Assembly (NCBI RefSeq): GCF_014529535.1
Contig: NW_023503374.1
Coordinates: 8,177,685-8,241,684 of the forward strand
DNA from: Bradysia coprophila
Taxonomy: Eukaryota; Arthropoda; Insecta; Diptera; Sciaridae
Direction of reading: 5' to 3'
Length of the DNA stretch: 64,000 nt
A program made the translations under genes and the position numbers. Positions 1-12,215 of the stretch are shown here, one piece after another. The number at the start of each line of letters is the position of its first letter. Position 1 is the first letter of the stretch. Under the pieces are notes generated by a model, which had not been told where the DNA came from, ran no database searches, and was given only the letters and a program-made list of their open reading frames with translations.

Positions 1-25
1 TTGAACGAATTTAAAGTGTTTGCTA

Positions 26-2978
26 ATGAATGGTAAATCCAACAAAATGCCGAACAAAACGGAGACAATTCTCAGGGGTCCTGCTGATGTAAACGTGAAA
101 CTGGAGAATAGCAGCGAGGTAATTTAAACTTTGGTAAACATTTTTAAACGATCTGTAAGGGTGACTAATTGGGGGTGGAAATGTTGATGAAATTGTATGA
201 TCCCAACTTTTGAGGCGGTTCTTGAAAGCGGGAGTTGTTTGTGCCTTTGGAAAAGAAATATTTTTTTGAGCTCAGGCTCAGGCCCTTTCTAATTTAATAA
301 ATGTAATATAAAATAAGAGTCAATTCAACCAGCTTACCATTACTCTTCCTTTTTATTAGTTACTCAGCGATCCATCGAAGTATTTACCGCCGAACTGTGT
401 CACTGGTCTGAAACAATTCGACAACGAAAATCATTTGCAAGATCATACAACCGAAAAGCCGTTTCAATGTCATATTTGCAGCACTGCCTTCAGACTCAAA
501 CACACTTTGAAGATGCACATGAGACGGCACACAGGACACCAGACGGAATTCAAAACATTTACATGTGACATTTGTGCGAAGTCATTCAGGAAATTTCAAA
601 GATTGAAGCTGCACATGGCGATGCATGGCGGCAGCGAGACACATCAGTGCAAAATTTGTTCCGACTCCTTCAACAATTTGAGCTCGCTAAATAATCACAA
701 GAAGCAACATCATCCCGATGCATTCAAGTGCACCGATTGTCTGAAAACTTTTGCGGATGACCGGGCGCTAAGTAACCATGTCAAACGTATCCATCGCTCG
801 GAACGACCGTATAAATGCGAGCTGTGTGATAAAACGTGGAAGACGATGGTTGATCTGAAAGGTCATCTACGAACACACCTATCCGACGAGAGACCGTACA
901 TATGTGACATATGCAACTATGCTTTCAAACAACTTTGCGCGTTGAAATTGCATATCAAGCAGATACACGTCGGTGGACGGCCTCACAAGTGCGATGAGTG
1001 TGGTGCTGGTTTCAATCGTCAGGATTACTTGCTGATCCATAAACGGGTCCATAGTAAGGAAAAACCTTACACGTGTGAGGTTTGCAGCAGTGCGTTTAGT
1101 CAGCTATGCTCGTTGAAGGCTCACATGGCTATTCACTCCAACGAACGGAAGTACACGTGCGAGTATTGTGACGCCAAATTTTTGCGTATGAGCTCTCTCA
1201 AAATTCACTTCAGAACGCACACGGGTAAGCCAACGCATTTTAATTTGTTGGGAGCGTAGTAAAAACGTCTCTTCTTTTTACCATTTGATGTACCAGGTGA
1301 GAAACCGTACTCGTGTACCGTCTGTTCATCTAGCTTCGTCCAGAAATGTACACTCAAACAACACATGCGAACGCACTCTGACGATCGACCGTTTCAATGT
1401 AGCATTTGCGAGGCTTCCTTCAAGTTTAAGACCATTTTGAACCGGCATGTGGAAAAGCATACGACGACACAGACGACATTCAAGTGTGTTGATTGCGGTG
1501 AAGAGTTTGCCCAATCGAACTTGCTGAAATTTCACAAACGAAAGCAGCACAAAGACATTTACTACACGGTCCACTGTAAAGAGTGCCAACGATGCTTCAG
1601 CAATGACAAAATGTTGGCCGATCACGTTGCCAAAGTACATCGGGTCGACAAACTGTTCAAATGCGAACTATGCACGAAGCGGTTCAAGGCTGAGTCGGAT
1701 TTAAACGTTCATTTGGCGGCACACTTAGACGAACGCCGTTACAGGTGCACTGTTTGTGATGGTTCCTTTAAGCAGAGCCACCGATTGAAGGAACATATGC
1801 GTACCCATACGGTACTTTTCCGATTTATTGTTTTGAGAATTCAAAATCACGTTTCATCGTTTGTGTGTTCACTTACAGGGTGAGAGACCATTTCAATGTG
1901 AGATATGCGACGCTGATTTTAAGTATCGCAACAACTGGAAGCAACACATGAAAATCCATAAAAACGAAAAATCGTTCAAATGCAACGAATGTGATGCTTC
2001 GTTTATACAGAAGAATTCATTGATCACGCATTCGAGGATTCACTCCAACGATAAGCCATTCAACTGTGAAGTCTGTTATATGAGCTTCAAGCATGTGCAC
2101 AGTCTAAAAACGCATCTAAGGAAGCACACAGGTTTGTGACACATCTATCTGTACATAAATGTTCTCTGGCTAAGACGTCTGTTCCATCCTTAAAAAATGT
2201 CTCTCGCCAGGTGAAAAACCGTTCAAGTGCAACATTTGCAATGCTTCGTTCAACCATCGGGCTAGCTTCAACATTCACAAGAAGACGCATGATGAAGATA
2301 GGCCGTACAAGTGTGGCATCTGCGATGCTACGTTCAAACACAGCAGCTATTTGAAGAATCACCTACCCACGCACACGGAAGAGAAACTGTTTAAATGCAC
2401 CATATGTCCGTCGTCGTTCAAACAACATAGATATTTGAATCAACATCTGAAAACGCACACAACGGAACGTCCCTTTAAATGTGACTCATGCCCTGCCGCA
2501 TTTAAAATGCAGAAAAGTTTGGTCGAACATATTCGCATTCACACCAACGAAAGGTAGGACGGAAATGATTATGTCTCATTTGAACAAATTTCAATCTTTT
2601 TATATGGCTAGGCCGTTCAAATGCAACGTCTGCACTTCTGCCTTCAAACAACAGCACACTTTGACGCAACATTTGCGAACTCATACGAAGGAACGCCTGT
2701 TTAAATGCGAGGTGTGCCCGAAATCATTTATGCAACACATTTCGCTGAAGGCACACATACAGCGCGTCCACAACAAGGAAAATCCGTTCAAATGTAGCCA
2801 ATGCGACAAGAGTTTTGGTGATGAAAAGGGTCTGAGGAATCATAAGCGGAAAATCCACGATTTATCGTCGATTTTTGTGTGCGATCTGTGCTGTGCAACG
2901 GTCAAAGGTAAAACTGCGCTCAAAGCCCACATGATGAAACATCGGAAGGTAATAAAGCTGCTAAACTTGAAAGTATAA
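26..2978 (+). CDS. C2H2 zinc-finger protein with 26 fingers
   Basis: Six exons: 26-118, 360-1224, 1297-1811, 1879-2131, 2211-2553 and 2612-2978, summing to 2436 nt (811 aa). The ATG at 26 has an in-frame TGA at 2-4, which supports this start. I count 26 C2H2 fingers (C-x2-C-x12-H-x3-4-H): 9 in exon 2, 6 in exon 3, 3 in exon 4, 4 in exon 5 and 4 in exon 6, many joined by TGEKP-like linkers. This architecture implies a nuclear sequence-specific DNA-binding protein. The ~55-residue N-terminus has no ZAD or BTB domain and carries a VKLE sequence that fits the SUMO consensus. All four introns inside the finger region fall in inter-finger linkers. A GTAATA at 2949 could be a further donor, so the last 9 codons are uncertain. 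No specific orthologue recognised. Confidence 0.9.
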
Positions 2979-3609
2979 TTTTTTACATTTTGACGGTCAA
3001 TTCAAGTGCTAGGCATTGATTAGGTTGCGTATTCGGGACCGTTCGTTAAAACCATTTGTGTAGCAGATGAGAACGTTCCTCACTCACTCATAATCTATTG
3101 ATTCTCTTGCTACGTCCATGTTTCATGGGATTTTTCTTTTATTTTGGTTGAACATGCCATTTTGCCATATAAAAGCGGTCATCGCTCATTTTATTGTCGT
3201 TGTCGAGTTGTCGAGTTGTCGATAACAGATAGATAGTCGTAACTCAATGATTTAATCTCAAGACTGTAGGTCACACTTGTTGAGCTGCGGTTTAATTGTA
3301 CTTAAATGTGTTATGTAAATCAACTTGTGCATCCGTTGTATTGTTTAAGCAATCGTATATAGAGCGAGTTGACCCGTGTAATTAAACAAATGCTTAAAAT
3401 TCAGATTAATTCAAACTATTGATCGCAACATAAGAAGCCGCGTGTCCAATGATGAAGTATTTTTGATTGATTAGTTTATTGTCCAGACATGTTATAACCT
3501 TTTTAAAGGTACATATCAACCGCGAACAAAACAACACGCTAATACGTTTACGTTTGCCACTTTAAAACTGCGTGGGTTAGGAGAGTCTTTGAGATGATTT
3601 TTTTTAAAC

Positions 3610-3785
3610 TAAGGCTGGAACAGGTTCCTGAACCTAAAAATCAAGACCATATAAATAGAAAATTAACCTTATTTTCATGTTCCCTGAAATGTTCATATAA
3701 TTCTTTCAGGTAACCTGAAATTTGACCTGGATTAACCTAATTGATTACTTGCAGGTTTCAGGTCTGACCTGACCTGATAGGGAGC
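3610..3785. mobile_element. Fragment of hAT-like MITE (ACCTGA family)
   Basis: The left end TAAGGCTGGAACAGGTTC matches the left end of the complete element at 24410-24703. The interior is likewise dense in ACCTGA/TCAGGT words. The right terminal repeat is not found, so this copy is truncated or diverged. Confidence 0.5.
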
Positions 3786-4030
3786 ATTATTTTGAATGAT
3801 TTTTTTTACCCTAAGCGAACAATTTCAGAGTTTCCTCATAACTTACAATAGAAAAAAAAATCGAAGAGAAATGAGGTAATTCAATTTCAATGCAATGAAA
3901 TTGTAAATCGAGAATTAGTTTGCATCCATAAAAAGGAATTGAAGATTTTACTCACATTACATTGTTATGGAAACCACTGACCCAACAGCCTCTCTTACCG
4001 ATTAGTCCTCGGGGCAACGATGCGAATCAA

Positions 4031-4658
4031 TAACATTAAGAGAAGCAACGGACACGATTGTTCTTCTTAATGTTAATGAATTTGCATTCATTTCAGGTTC
4101 GACTGATTTATTCTGTTAATAAGGTAGGCCCGTAAAGATCTTCTTCAAATGGAGTTTCACAGGGGAATATTTTGGACGATTGAAGATCATGTTGTCTACT
4201 ACACTTTTCTTCATTTGGTCAACAATGTGCCTTCACGTTGAAAACTCCATTAGAAGAATGTGCCAAAAATAAGTCACTAAGCGTACGATTCTTAGAAAAA
4301 CAAGCTCCGACAGCGACATTAAGAGCGGCTGATAATGTTTACACCTAATTATTAATTTACTAATTAAATTATAGATTATAGTTCTTTGCCTGTAAACGCT
4401 TCAAATTTCCACAATTGAGATAACGATTCGTGGGTGCAGAAAAGACCAACAAGATTAAAATGATATGGTGTCTGATAAATACAATATCTTTTAATGTTGA
4501 TGGTGAAAACCGTTTCTGTATTGAGTACACTTAATCATTTTGATTGTTTTATTACGCATGAAATACATTATCCTCTGTTACCGATCTGTAAATTTTGAAC
4601 ACTTGTAATGCATCCGATAGCATTAAGAGTGACTCGATGAGATTCATTCTTAATGCTA
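4031..4658. repeat. Two related small hairpins (TARCATTAAGA arms)
   Basis: Imperfect palindromes at 4031-4075 and 4618-4658. Their arms begin TAACATTAAGA and TAGCATTAAGA and end in the reverse complement. A weaker relative (ACATTA...TAATGT) lies near 4317-4341. Each is flanked by TA, as in tiny foldback or mariner-type remnants. Confidence 0.45.
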
Positions 4659-5126
4659 ACGATTCATATGATTTTTTATGGTTTCGGAAAAAAGGATTTG
4701 GTCGGCGGGGATAATGTTCTATTTTTATGGATTAGTTTAAATTTTACGAATTTACAATTTAACAGAAATGTTCGTTTTCGAAGCGGATTGCGCTGTAAAT
4801 AAACTATGAAATTAAAGAAATGTGGAAATATGTGTCTTTTATGTTAACAACACTCGATTAAATATCGCATCATCGGCTCCAGGGAAAATATATTTAGATT
4901 CTAATTTACATTCACTTCAATTTCCGTAATTTTTCTTAAATTAATTTTCAATCTAATCAGAAGAGTTTCAATTGAATTTCAAAGGTCAATTAAAGCCCGA
5001 AAATTTTAAATTCAGAATTTACGCACTGCTGGTGGTAATAATAAAACTCGCATCACATGTCTGAAAATACGAATTGCGAACCAAAGCTTCAAAGAAATTA
5101 AAATCGAAAAATTTCGACATGCACTC

Positions 5127-6482
5127 ATGTCTTCTTCTTCTTCTTCTTTTTCAGCCTGTTTCTATCCACTGCTGGATGTAGGCCTCTCCAACTTCTTTCC
5201 ATTTCGTACGATCCATTGCCATTTGCTGCCAGTTTGTACCTGCAATATTCTTAATTCCGTTTGTCCATCTCTCTGGTGGTCTACCTATAGCTCGTCTTTT
5301 ATATGGTCGCCAGTTCATGATCTTTTGGTCCAACGTTCGTCTGTCCTTCTTGCAATATGTCCCGCCCAGCTCCATTTCAGAGATGCTATTCTTTCCATGA
5401 CATCAACGACCCTGGTTTGTTGTCGAATCCATTGATTCGTCATTCTGTCTCTGAGTGTTATTCCGAGCATACTCCGTTCCATGGCTCTTTGTGTCACTCT
5501 CAATTTATCTTCGGATGCTTTTGTTAAAGTTAACGTTTCCGCTCCATAAGTGAGCACTGGAAGGACACAAGTGTCGAAAACTTTGCTTTTCAGACTATTA
5601 TTCATTTTGCTTTTGAAAATTAGTCTGAGTTTTCCGAACGCTGCCCATGCAAGACCAATCCTACGTCTTATTTCTGCAGTTTGGTTGTCCAGACCTAACT
5701 TCAGTTTATGTCCTAGATATACATAGCTGTCGACTCGTTCAATGACAGTGTCACCAATTTTGATTTCTCTATCGTCCCCGATGTTGGTCATGACTTTTGT
5801 TTTCGATAAGTTCATCTTGAGGCCAACTTTGCTCGCCTCTTCACTTAACTGTTGTAGCATAAGCTGAGCCTGACCTAGATTCGCTGCTATCGGTACAATG
5901 TCATCAGCGAAGCGGAGATTGCTCAGGTACTCTCCATTTATCTTTATTCCCATTTTACTCCAGTTTAACTTCCTAAAAATACTCTGCAGAATCGCCGTGA
6001 ATAATTTCGGTGAAATGGTGTCACCCTGCCTTACACCTCGGCCAATTCTGAATTTCTCCGTGCTCTTATGAAGTACATGAAGTAGCATTTTTGTACACAT
6101 ATCGAATTGTGTTGGAGTACCTTGAGTCTACTCTACATTCGTCTAATGCGTCCAATATCGACCATGTTTCCAGTGGAAACTTTCCACTGAATCGAAAGCT
6201 TTTTCGAAGTCTATGAATAGCAAGACTATGTCGATGTTGTATTCACGACACTTCTCATGTCTAGGTAACATAAACTCTAAGGATTTTACCATGTCCACCA
6301 ACTTTTCTACTTACGGAACGAAAATCTAAGACTCTCTCCAAGTAGCTGATCACTGGCTCTTCAACAATTGTCTTCAGTCTACAGTTCGCTCTAATGGTAA
6401 TGTTGAGTAACCGTGCTAATCTCCACTGGTCATCGTACTTCTGACTTGAATGAGCTGTCGTAAGGCCACACTGCGCTGTCAA
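5127..6482 (-). mobile_element. 5'-truncated non-LTR retrotransposon (LINE, RTE-like)
   Basis: Reverse-transcriptase coding on the minus strand. The clearest block is 5315-6100, with GVRQGDTISP and the catalytic FADDIV motif, followed by YLGHKLKLG and the conserved thumb region. A C-terminal WAGHIARRTDERWT / GRPPERWT segment lies at 5151-5375 in a shifted frame. Further upstream, motif A reads FIDFEKAFDS near 6180-6240 in another frame, and LLNIT/LKTIVEE-like RT sequence reaches about 6482. The 3' end is a GAA microsatellite tail (CTTCTT on the plus strand at 5130-5147), typical of RTE-type elements. Endonuclease and 5' sequence are absent, and at least two frameshifts separate the conserved blocks, so the copy is dead. 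Clade assignment is from memory of motif style. Confidence 0.85.
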
Positions 6483-6785
6483 GTATCTTGGTATTACTTT
6501 GTGACGTTAAATTGATATTGCTGATAGGAATCTTGAAAGTCACGTCTGAAGCTGAAGTTCGTCTAACACTACATATATTTCGTCTCTATGATGTTAGAAT
6601 TGGTGTGTGTACATCGAATTATTCACGGTGTTGTTATTGTAAATGTCGATATTAATTAAAAGGCAATTGATTCGGACTGGAATATTTTTGTTGGAGGCGG
6701 AGCACATACCGCATTAAAAGTGTCATAAAATTGGAATACAAATAAAATTTATTTTTGTTTGTTCCACACGTATACATACTTCCGG

Positions 6786-7145
6786 TTACAAAACCGGCCG
6801 AAGATAAATCTTAGCGTCGATTTGACATTTTCCATCTTGAACAACAGAAATGCTACTGTGTACGAAAGTGTCGTTCGCATAACTGTCTGGCACTGACTCT
6901 TTAATAGGCATTGGGGAGCTGAACTCCAGCAAACTCCATTTCCGTATACCGGTGTCGATATCGAATTTAAAAACAGTTTTCGAACTTTCACTGCAATTAT
7001 CGGACATTCGTGAAACAACCGAATGGAACTCGCCTGGATTGTTGACGTTAAATCCGAATCCAGACTTTGCAAGCCTGAATATGAGGTCGGCTTCTACTGT
7101 TACGCCAATGATAAAAACAATGAATGCCGTTGAGCTTAACTTCAT
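6786..7145 (-). CDS. Small secreted protein, unknown family
   Basis: Single-exon frame of 119 aa beginning MKLSSTAFIVFIIGVTVEA, a clear signal peptide with a probable cleavage after residue 19. The mature ~100-residue part is soluble, has two cysteines that could form one disulphide, and carries no motif I recognise. AATAAA on the minus strand at 6753-6748 lies 33 nt past the stop, which supports a real transcript. The same strand carries the lipase gene 650 bp upstream. It could be a lineage-restricted secreted or gut protein. Function unknown. Confidence 0.6.
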   Translation of the reverse strand: MKLSSTAFIVFIIGVTVEADLIFRLAKSGFGFNVNNPGEFHSVVSRMSDNCSESSKTVFKFDIDTGIRKWSLLEFSSPMPIKESVPDSYANDTFVHSSISVVQDGKCQIDAKIYLRPVL

Positions 7146-7802
7146 TCTTCTTGGTACTTTCACTACACTCTGCTGTCTTGACTTAACTTGACTTATCTGT
7201 CGAATGTGACTAACAATTTTTGGATTTGATGAATTAGCATAAATAGCGAAAACTAATCAGTTCTTCACTGACCCTAAGACACCTTTCTTGATTTAGTTAT
7301 AAAAACCAAAACATTTGAAACATTATATACGACATCGACAGATAAATAATCGCAAAAATGTTGGAAAAAACTAGGAAGACTCTTCAATTCTATTAAATTT
7401 AATCTGATAAATGAATTATTTCGGAAAGTAGAATTAAGACAGATTCGCTGGGGAACTTTGTTTTTAAGAAATCGATGTAGAATTCTGAAATCGACTCGTA
7501 CCAATACTCTCGTGGTGTTGCTCTTAAAGAATTCCATGAGCAGCAAATGATCACTTTTATTCCTTTTGGTTATGATTATGTACCAGAAAAACCAGAAAAT
7601 ATGATTACGTACGTAGTAAATGCACCAACCCTAACTATGCACGACTCTAGAAATTGTCTTTTTTGAAGATTTATTATTATCAGAAAGTCAACACCACAAC
7701 TAACAACTTAAAACGTTACTAAACAATGGATTTAACACAGTCAAAATTATGCAGAAAATAAATTTATTCCAGTCATAGTAAGCAGAAGCATTGCTTGTTA
7801 GT
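7146..7802. other. Intergenic between small secreted gene and lipase
   Basis: No gene recognised. Minus-strand AATAAA at 7768-7763, 35 nt past the lipase stop, is the likely lipase poly(A) signal. Confidence 0.5.
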
Positions 7803-8994
7803 TTAGATGGGTCCTTGGGCGAATGGACTGCGTGCATTTGTTTCCAAGAAAAATACGGTGTCCGGAGCAGATGTTCCGTCCATGACGGGCTCACCACCCA
7901 TCCGTCTTGATGGTCCACTGGTGATGCAAGTTCTAAGTCTGATACCAGAGAAACTACGGCATTGTCTTGCTCCAAAGACGTTTGATGGATTGATCGAAGC
8001 TTCGAAGAAATCTTCAACAATGTTATGACTGCAAAGTCCGCCAATGTCCAAGCCGCAACCGGGTTGTCTTGAGCCCCAATTGGGATAGAAGTTAGCATGT
8101 CCAAGAGGTTCATCGAATCCTAAATTGCCCTGATCGGTGTAAATTACTTCAACATAGTTAGCGTCTGTGTGGTGAACGCGCTCAGTTGGATTTCTGATTG
8201 AAAATAGTGGTCCAGCTGGGTCCATTGCAACGACTGATTGAAGTCGGCCTCGTCGTACTCTCTTTCCGGTGAGTCCAGCGATATGTCCTCCAAGACTGTG
8301 TCTGTATAAAGAAAATTAATAGGAATGGAAAATGAGAACTCAAATTCCGTAAGTCAATTCAACTTCACTTTGGATCTTACCCAATAACTGAAACAGCAGA
8401 GAAAGGGGTGTTTGTCTGTGCGTTTACCCAGTCAATAAATTCAGCGACTACTGTGGCAACTGCCGGAACACGATTACGAGCTGTAAGATAGTTGATAGTA
8501 CTAGCACCCGCTCCCCAATCGACTGTAAATACATTGCAACTGATGCGATCGAGCCAAGCTCTACGGATTCCAGATCCTGTGAAGACGCCACCGCCTTGCC
8601 ATCCGTGAATGTGGTATCTACTTGGATTAGCTCCATTAAAGTTGCTTCCGGATAAATCAGCGTTGTTGGCGATTCTAACGGTACGACTAATGGTTGGGTT
8701 CAAACGCGTAAATAAACGGAAAGTCATGTCGTTTCTAGCGTTGAATTGTGGTTCCATATCACTATCGACCGCATTTATATCAACCAAATGCAAATGACCG
8801 TTAGTGTCTGGCACCAATTGCCAGTCTTCGTTGTTGGATACGATGACATTTTCTGCCACTTCAGTCTCATAAATGGGATTGGCAGTAGCTGAAGTTGTAC
8901 GAATTCGGATTAGTTTATATTAACCTTAAAGAGAACATTGAGCACTGAGTATCTTACCCGCAGCTACAAACAGAATCACAGCAATTAACTTCAT
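7803..8994 (-). CDS. Secreted lipase, pancreatic-lipase/yolk-protein class
   Basis: Three exons on the minus strand: 8994-8958, 8888-8381 and 8301-7803, 1044 nt, 347 aa. Residues 1-15 form a signal peptide (MKLIAVILFVAA...). The nucleophile elbow GHSLGGH places Ser at about 184. The catalytic Asp is in AMDPAGP (D209), and the catalytic His is in LCSH (about H274). All three triad positions are present, so this should be an active neutral lipase or phospholipase, unlike the inactive dipteran yolk proteins. TDANYVEVIYT and GHANFYPNWGSRQPGC are typical of the insect branch of the family. The second intron splits the codon just before the GHSLGG histidine. Likely secreted into gut lumen or haemolymph to hydrolyse acylglycerols. 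Substrate preference cannot be read from sequence. Confidence 0.93.
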
Positions 8995-9028
8995 TGTTAA
9001 CTGTTGTTGATGTTAACTTGCTGCTGCA

Positions 9029-9054
9029 TTTTATACCAAAATCAACGGTTATCT
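9029..9054 (-). promoter_or_regulatory. Lipase core promoter (TATA plus GATA site)
   Basis: Minus-strand TATAAAA at 9035-9029 lies about 35 nt upstream of the lipase ATG, giving a very short 5' UTR. AGATAA, a GATA-factor core as used in insect gut genes, sits just upstream at 9054-9049. Confidence 0.6.
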
Positions 9055-9273
9055 TAAGTGCGGTATCGCGAAACGTTTTTCGATAATGGCGACACTCTTC
9101 GTGTAGGCAAAACATTGGATAGAAGATAATGGCAAATGTAATCTCTGCCTATTATCTATTGATGTATAGTCTTCGAGTGGGTCCATCATAAACCTACTTT
9201 TGTTGTGTTTCTCACCTTTCTTATGAATGAAATGGGGTATCATGACAGTTATTTTCCTAACACATGATACAAG

Positions 9274-9568
9274 GCTTTTTTTAGCGAATTCCTAGCATAA
9301 GTTAGGAACAACGTTTTTCCAAAACGACGTCGGAAATACGCATTTCAACATTATCTAGATCGCCTCCGACTCGTGCTGGAAACTTCTCATTCGCTAAAAA
9401 AGCATTTTAGCATGCGTTAAATAAGTATCGTTCACCGGAACAGTAGCACTACTTAGGATTGATCAAAGGCTTATTTCGTTGCTTAAAACCGCTATCTCGG
9501 ATCTAGGATGTGGCACTCGAGGTTTTCGACTTCGTCTCGAACCGTTTTCTCTACCTCGAACCGAGATA
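9274..9568. repeat. Two short foldback sequences
   Basis: 9274-9403 has terminal inverted repeats GCTTTTTTTAGCGAAT and ATTCGCTAAAAAAGC. 9493-9568 has TATCTCGG...CCGAGATA ends enclosing a hairpin with the loop word TTCGACTTCGTCTCGAA. Both resemble in plan the foldback at 22329-22448. Confidence 0.4.
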
Positions 9569-10171
9569 CAATTTAACAGTTCTAGTAGCTTAAATATCTA
9601 TTACAAGACAAGTGTATTCATTGAGCTTTCTTCCATTCCACAGCATGTGAACAAATAAAACTGCAGAAAGTTAACCACGTAATTTCCTTAAGGCCGAAAA
9701 CACAAAAGTAATTTTGTTTTGATTGGATCGACAATTATGCTGCGTTTTCCACTGTAACTAGATATTCACCATAGGCTTAACAATGGAAAATCCATTATAA
9801 TTGTCGATACCACCAATTCAACATTCTTCCTTGTTTCGGCCTTAAACGACGTAAGTATCACGTCAAGATTCAAGATACCCTAACTTTTATGTAAGAATTG
9901 TTGAATTGTATGGTCAAAAATGGTAAAAAACAATGGTTCGAACTTACAATGAAATAATATTGGAATCGTATCATTGAGTATTCGGTTAGCACACAATGCT
10001 CTCGGACTAACGTTGTATACAACAAGTATTCTAACCAACCGAGTGAATTCGACTTCGAAATATTATACTTTTTTAGAAATATCTGTAACCTCTATTGAAA
10101 GGGTTCTTAAGAGTCCTTTTGCGAAATCTTCGACCGATTGAAATCCAAGGAGTCTCTGAATACAGCTTTTC

Positions 10172-10296
10172 AGCCCCGTACGAAGTACAAAGGGGCTCAT
10201 AGGATTACGATGCCGCGTGTAATTGATTGAATTCGATGCAGACAGTAAGGGCAAAGTGTTTGCCCATGTTCATAGATGACGAATACGCAATAAAAA
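10172..10296 (+). repeat. Dispersed repeat module (GCCCCGTACGAAG type), copy 1
   Basis: About 125 bp closely matching 63467-63590. It starts AGCCCCGTACGAAGTAC, can fold with the following GGGGC, and ends GCAATAAAAA. It is followed by GTCTGTCC repeats and then by TTGAGTAAATCA, whose reverse complement lies next to the 63 kb copy as well. Confidence 0.6.
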
Positions 10297-11021
10297 TTTT
10301 GTCTGTCCGTCTGTCTGTCACGTCGATATCTTGAGTAAATCAAATCCGATTTTTTCCCTGAAAGATAGTCAAAATAGTGAGGCGAAGATGGGCATATTCG
10401 GGTCGGTCCTACGTGAGTTAGGGCCACCTAAGTGATTTAAGCTCTTTTGGTGATATTTATGGCAAAATAAACGATGGAAAAGTAAATGACACGGCAAATG
10501 ATAGGTATTGTCAATACTAATCCAGGAAAAAAAATTAATTTACCATAATTTTTTGCCGATCAAAAATTTAAGTTTTTTCAGCTTCGTCGTAGGTCGACTT
10601 TACTGCTAAAACGTGACTACAGATCACACTTATCGCGGTCGGATCATATCGTTTGAGATGTCAATCGAAATGTTAGCGTTCAGGGAAGAATATCAGACAA
10701 AAATTTTCTAACAAAAGTTTTGATACGGATTAGCTAGAGTGACTAAATTTTCATGGGGTGTCATTTTTGAGCTCTTTTTTTGAAAAAGTGATACTGTTGC
10801 CGGCGCGACCACTTGACCTTGGCAATTTTTATAGGGTTCTAATGTAGGTACCTAGTGATGACATCCCATACCATTACTTTGGAGGTATGATCGTGCTGTC
10901 CTCCGGACCTCTTCGAAAATCGTCAATGTTTCGAGGTAAAAGTAATGCTGGAGCCACGTTGCAGAACGTTTTCGAACATATTGATACTGCTAAATGTGTA
11001 CCTTGTTAAGGCTAGTATTTG

Positions 11022-11547
11022 ATCCCAACAAAAATCTCTTCGAGAAAGTGTGACGCAGTCTTTGAAGTACAATTTCTAAAATGAATGATATCGCTAGAGT
11101 TGACGCTTTCAGCTTCGTTACGCAAAAATTAAATTTTACAATCAATTTTAGTTCAAACAAGCTGGCTTAGTTTTTCTCATCATCTGCCAAATAATGTTTA
11201 CCAAAAAAAAATTTGACTGGAAACAACCAAAATTTTACCAAAAAAATCTGCGTCGCATGTGGCAGATAAATTTTCTTGCTGGTCTGTTCCTGAACATTTG
11301 CCACTTTGCGACGCGACGCAGATTTTTTTGGTAAAATTTTGGTTGTTTCCAGTCAAATTTTTTTTTGGTAAAAATTATTTGGCAGATGATGAGAAAAACT
11401 AAGCCAGCTTGTTTGAACTAAAATTGATTGTAAAATTTAATTTTTGCGTAACGAAGCTGAAAGCGTCAACTCTAGCGATATCATTCATTTTAGAAATTGT
11501 ACTTCAAAGACTGCGTCACACTTTCTCGAAGAGATTTTTGTTGGGAT
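11022..11547. repeat. Large near-perfect inverted repeat (~245 bp arms)
   Basis: The left arm 11022-11265 is the reverse complement of 11299-11547 with only a few differences, around a ~33 bp spacer. The arms begin ATCCCAACAAAAATCTC and end at the spacer with GTGGCA/TGCCAC. No coding frame fills the arms. If transcribed it would form a long hairpin RNA. It could also be a foldback transposon, but no target-site duplication is evident. Confidence 0.85.
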
Positions 11548-11713
11548 ATCAGTCGTTTTAGAAGTTTTAGAACACTGCTTTTTATAACAGTTTTTTTTAT
11601 GAAAAGATCGACTTTTTACTGGCTGCGCCACTATTGTGAGCAGTCTTTTTTGTCGCAAATATTTATTTATATTTGAATGCTTGCAAATAAGTTTATAACA
11701 GAAATTCGGAAAT

Positions 11714-11850
11714 TTGGCAAAATTTGAAAATTTAACGAAAATCGAAAATTTGACGAAATTCGAAAATTTGACGAAATTCGAAAATTCGACGAAAATTGAA
11801 AATTTGACGAAATTCGAAAATTTGACGAAATTCGAAAATTTGACGAAGAA
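11714..11850. repeat. 18-bp tandem repeat, about 7-8 units
   Basis: Unit GAAAATTTGACGAAATTC with small variations (AATTCG, AATCG). Because 18 is divisible by 3, several frames stay open across it on both strands (FENLTK-type hexapeptides). There is no start context or splice support, so I read it as a minisatellite and not a protein. Confidence 0.85.
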
Positions 11851-12215
11851 AGTAATTCTTTATCTGCCACCATTCAAGAAATATCTCCAAAACCCCAATT
11901 GACCCACCCATTTCCAACTTTCGACATTTTTCGCAAATGCCCTTCTTTTCTACTCGTAAAACTCTGAGACTTTGCCGAAGAAAGTAACTCTCTATCTCTC
12001 ATAATCGCAAAAATATTAGTCCTTTCATCCTACGCTCGAGTAGCTCAAAATTTGGTCACTCTAATCACTCTAGCTCAAACGAATCTGAGGCCAATAAAAC
12101 AAAATTCTGGTTTTTCCTGGTGTAATGGCGTATCACATTTTCATTTTTATGCCCACCCTGAGGTTCCTGCAAAATTTCATGGAGATTGGCTGACTAGTTT
12201 CCGAGATCGACCGTC

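Larger units (their letters stand above)
2979..5126. other. Intergenic, AT-rich, small repeats
   Basis: No coding sequence recognised. It holds a short GTTGTCGA tandem near 3199-3225, a MITE-related fragment at 3610-3785, two small hairpins at 4031-4075 and 4618-4658, and AT-rich single-copy-looking sequence. ATTAAA at 3381 could serve the zinc-finger gene as a poly(A) signal. Confidence 0.5.

Noticed and set aside
11714-11902. Open frames of FENLTK-like repeats on both strands
   Set aside because: They follow from an 18-bp minisatellite whose period is divisible by 3; no start context, splice sites or poly(A) signal.
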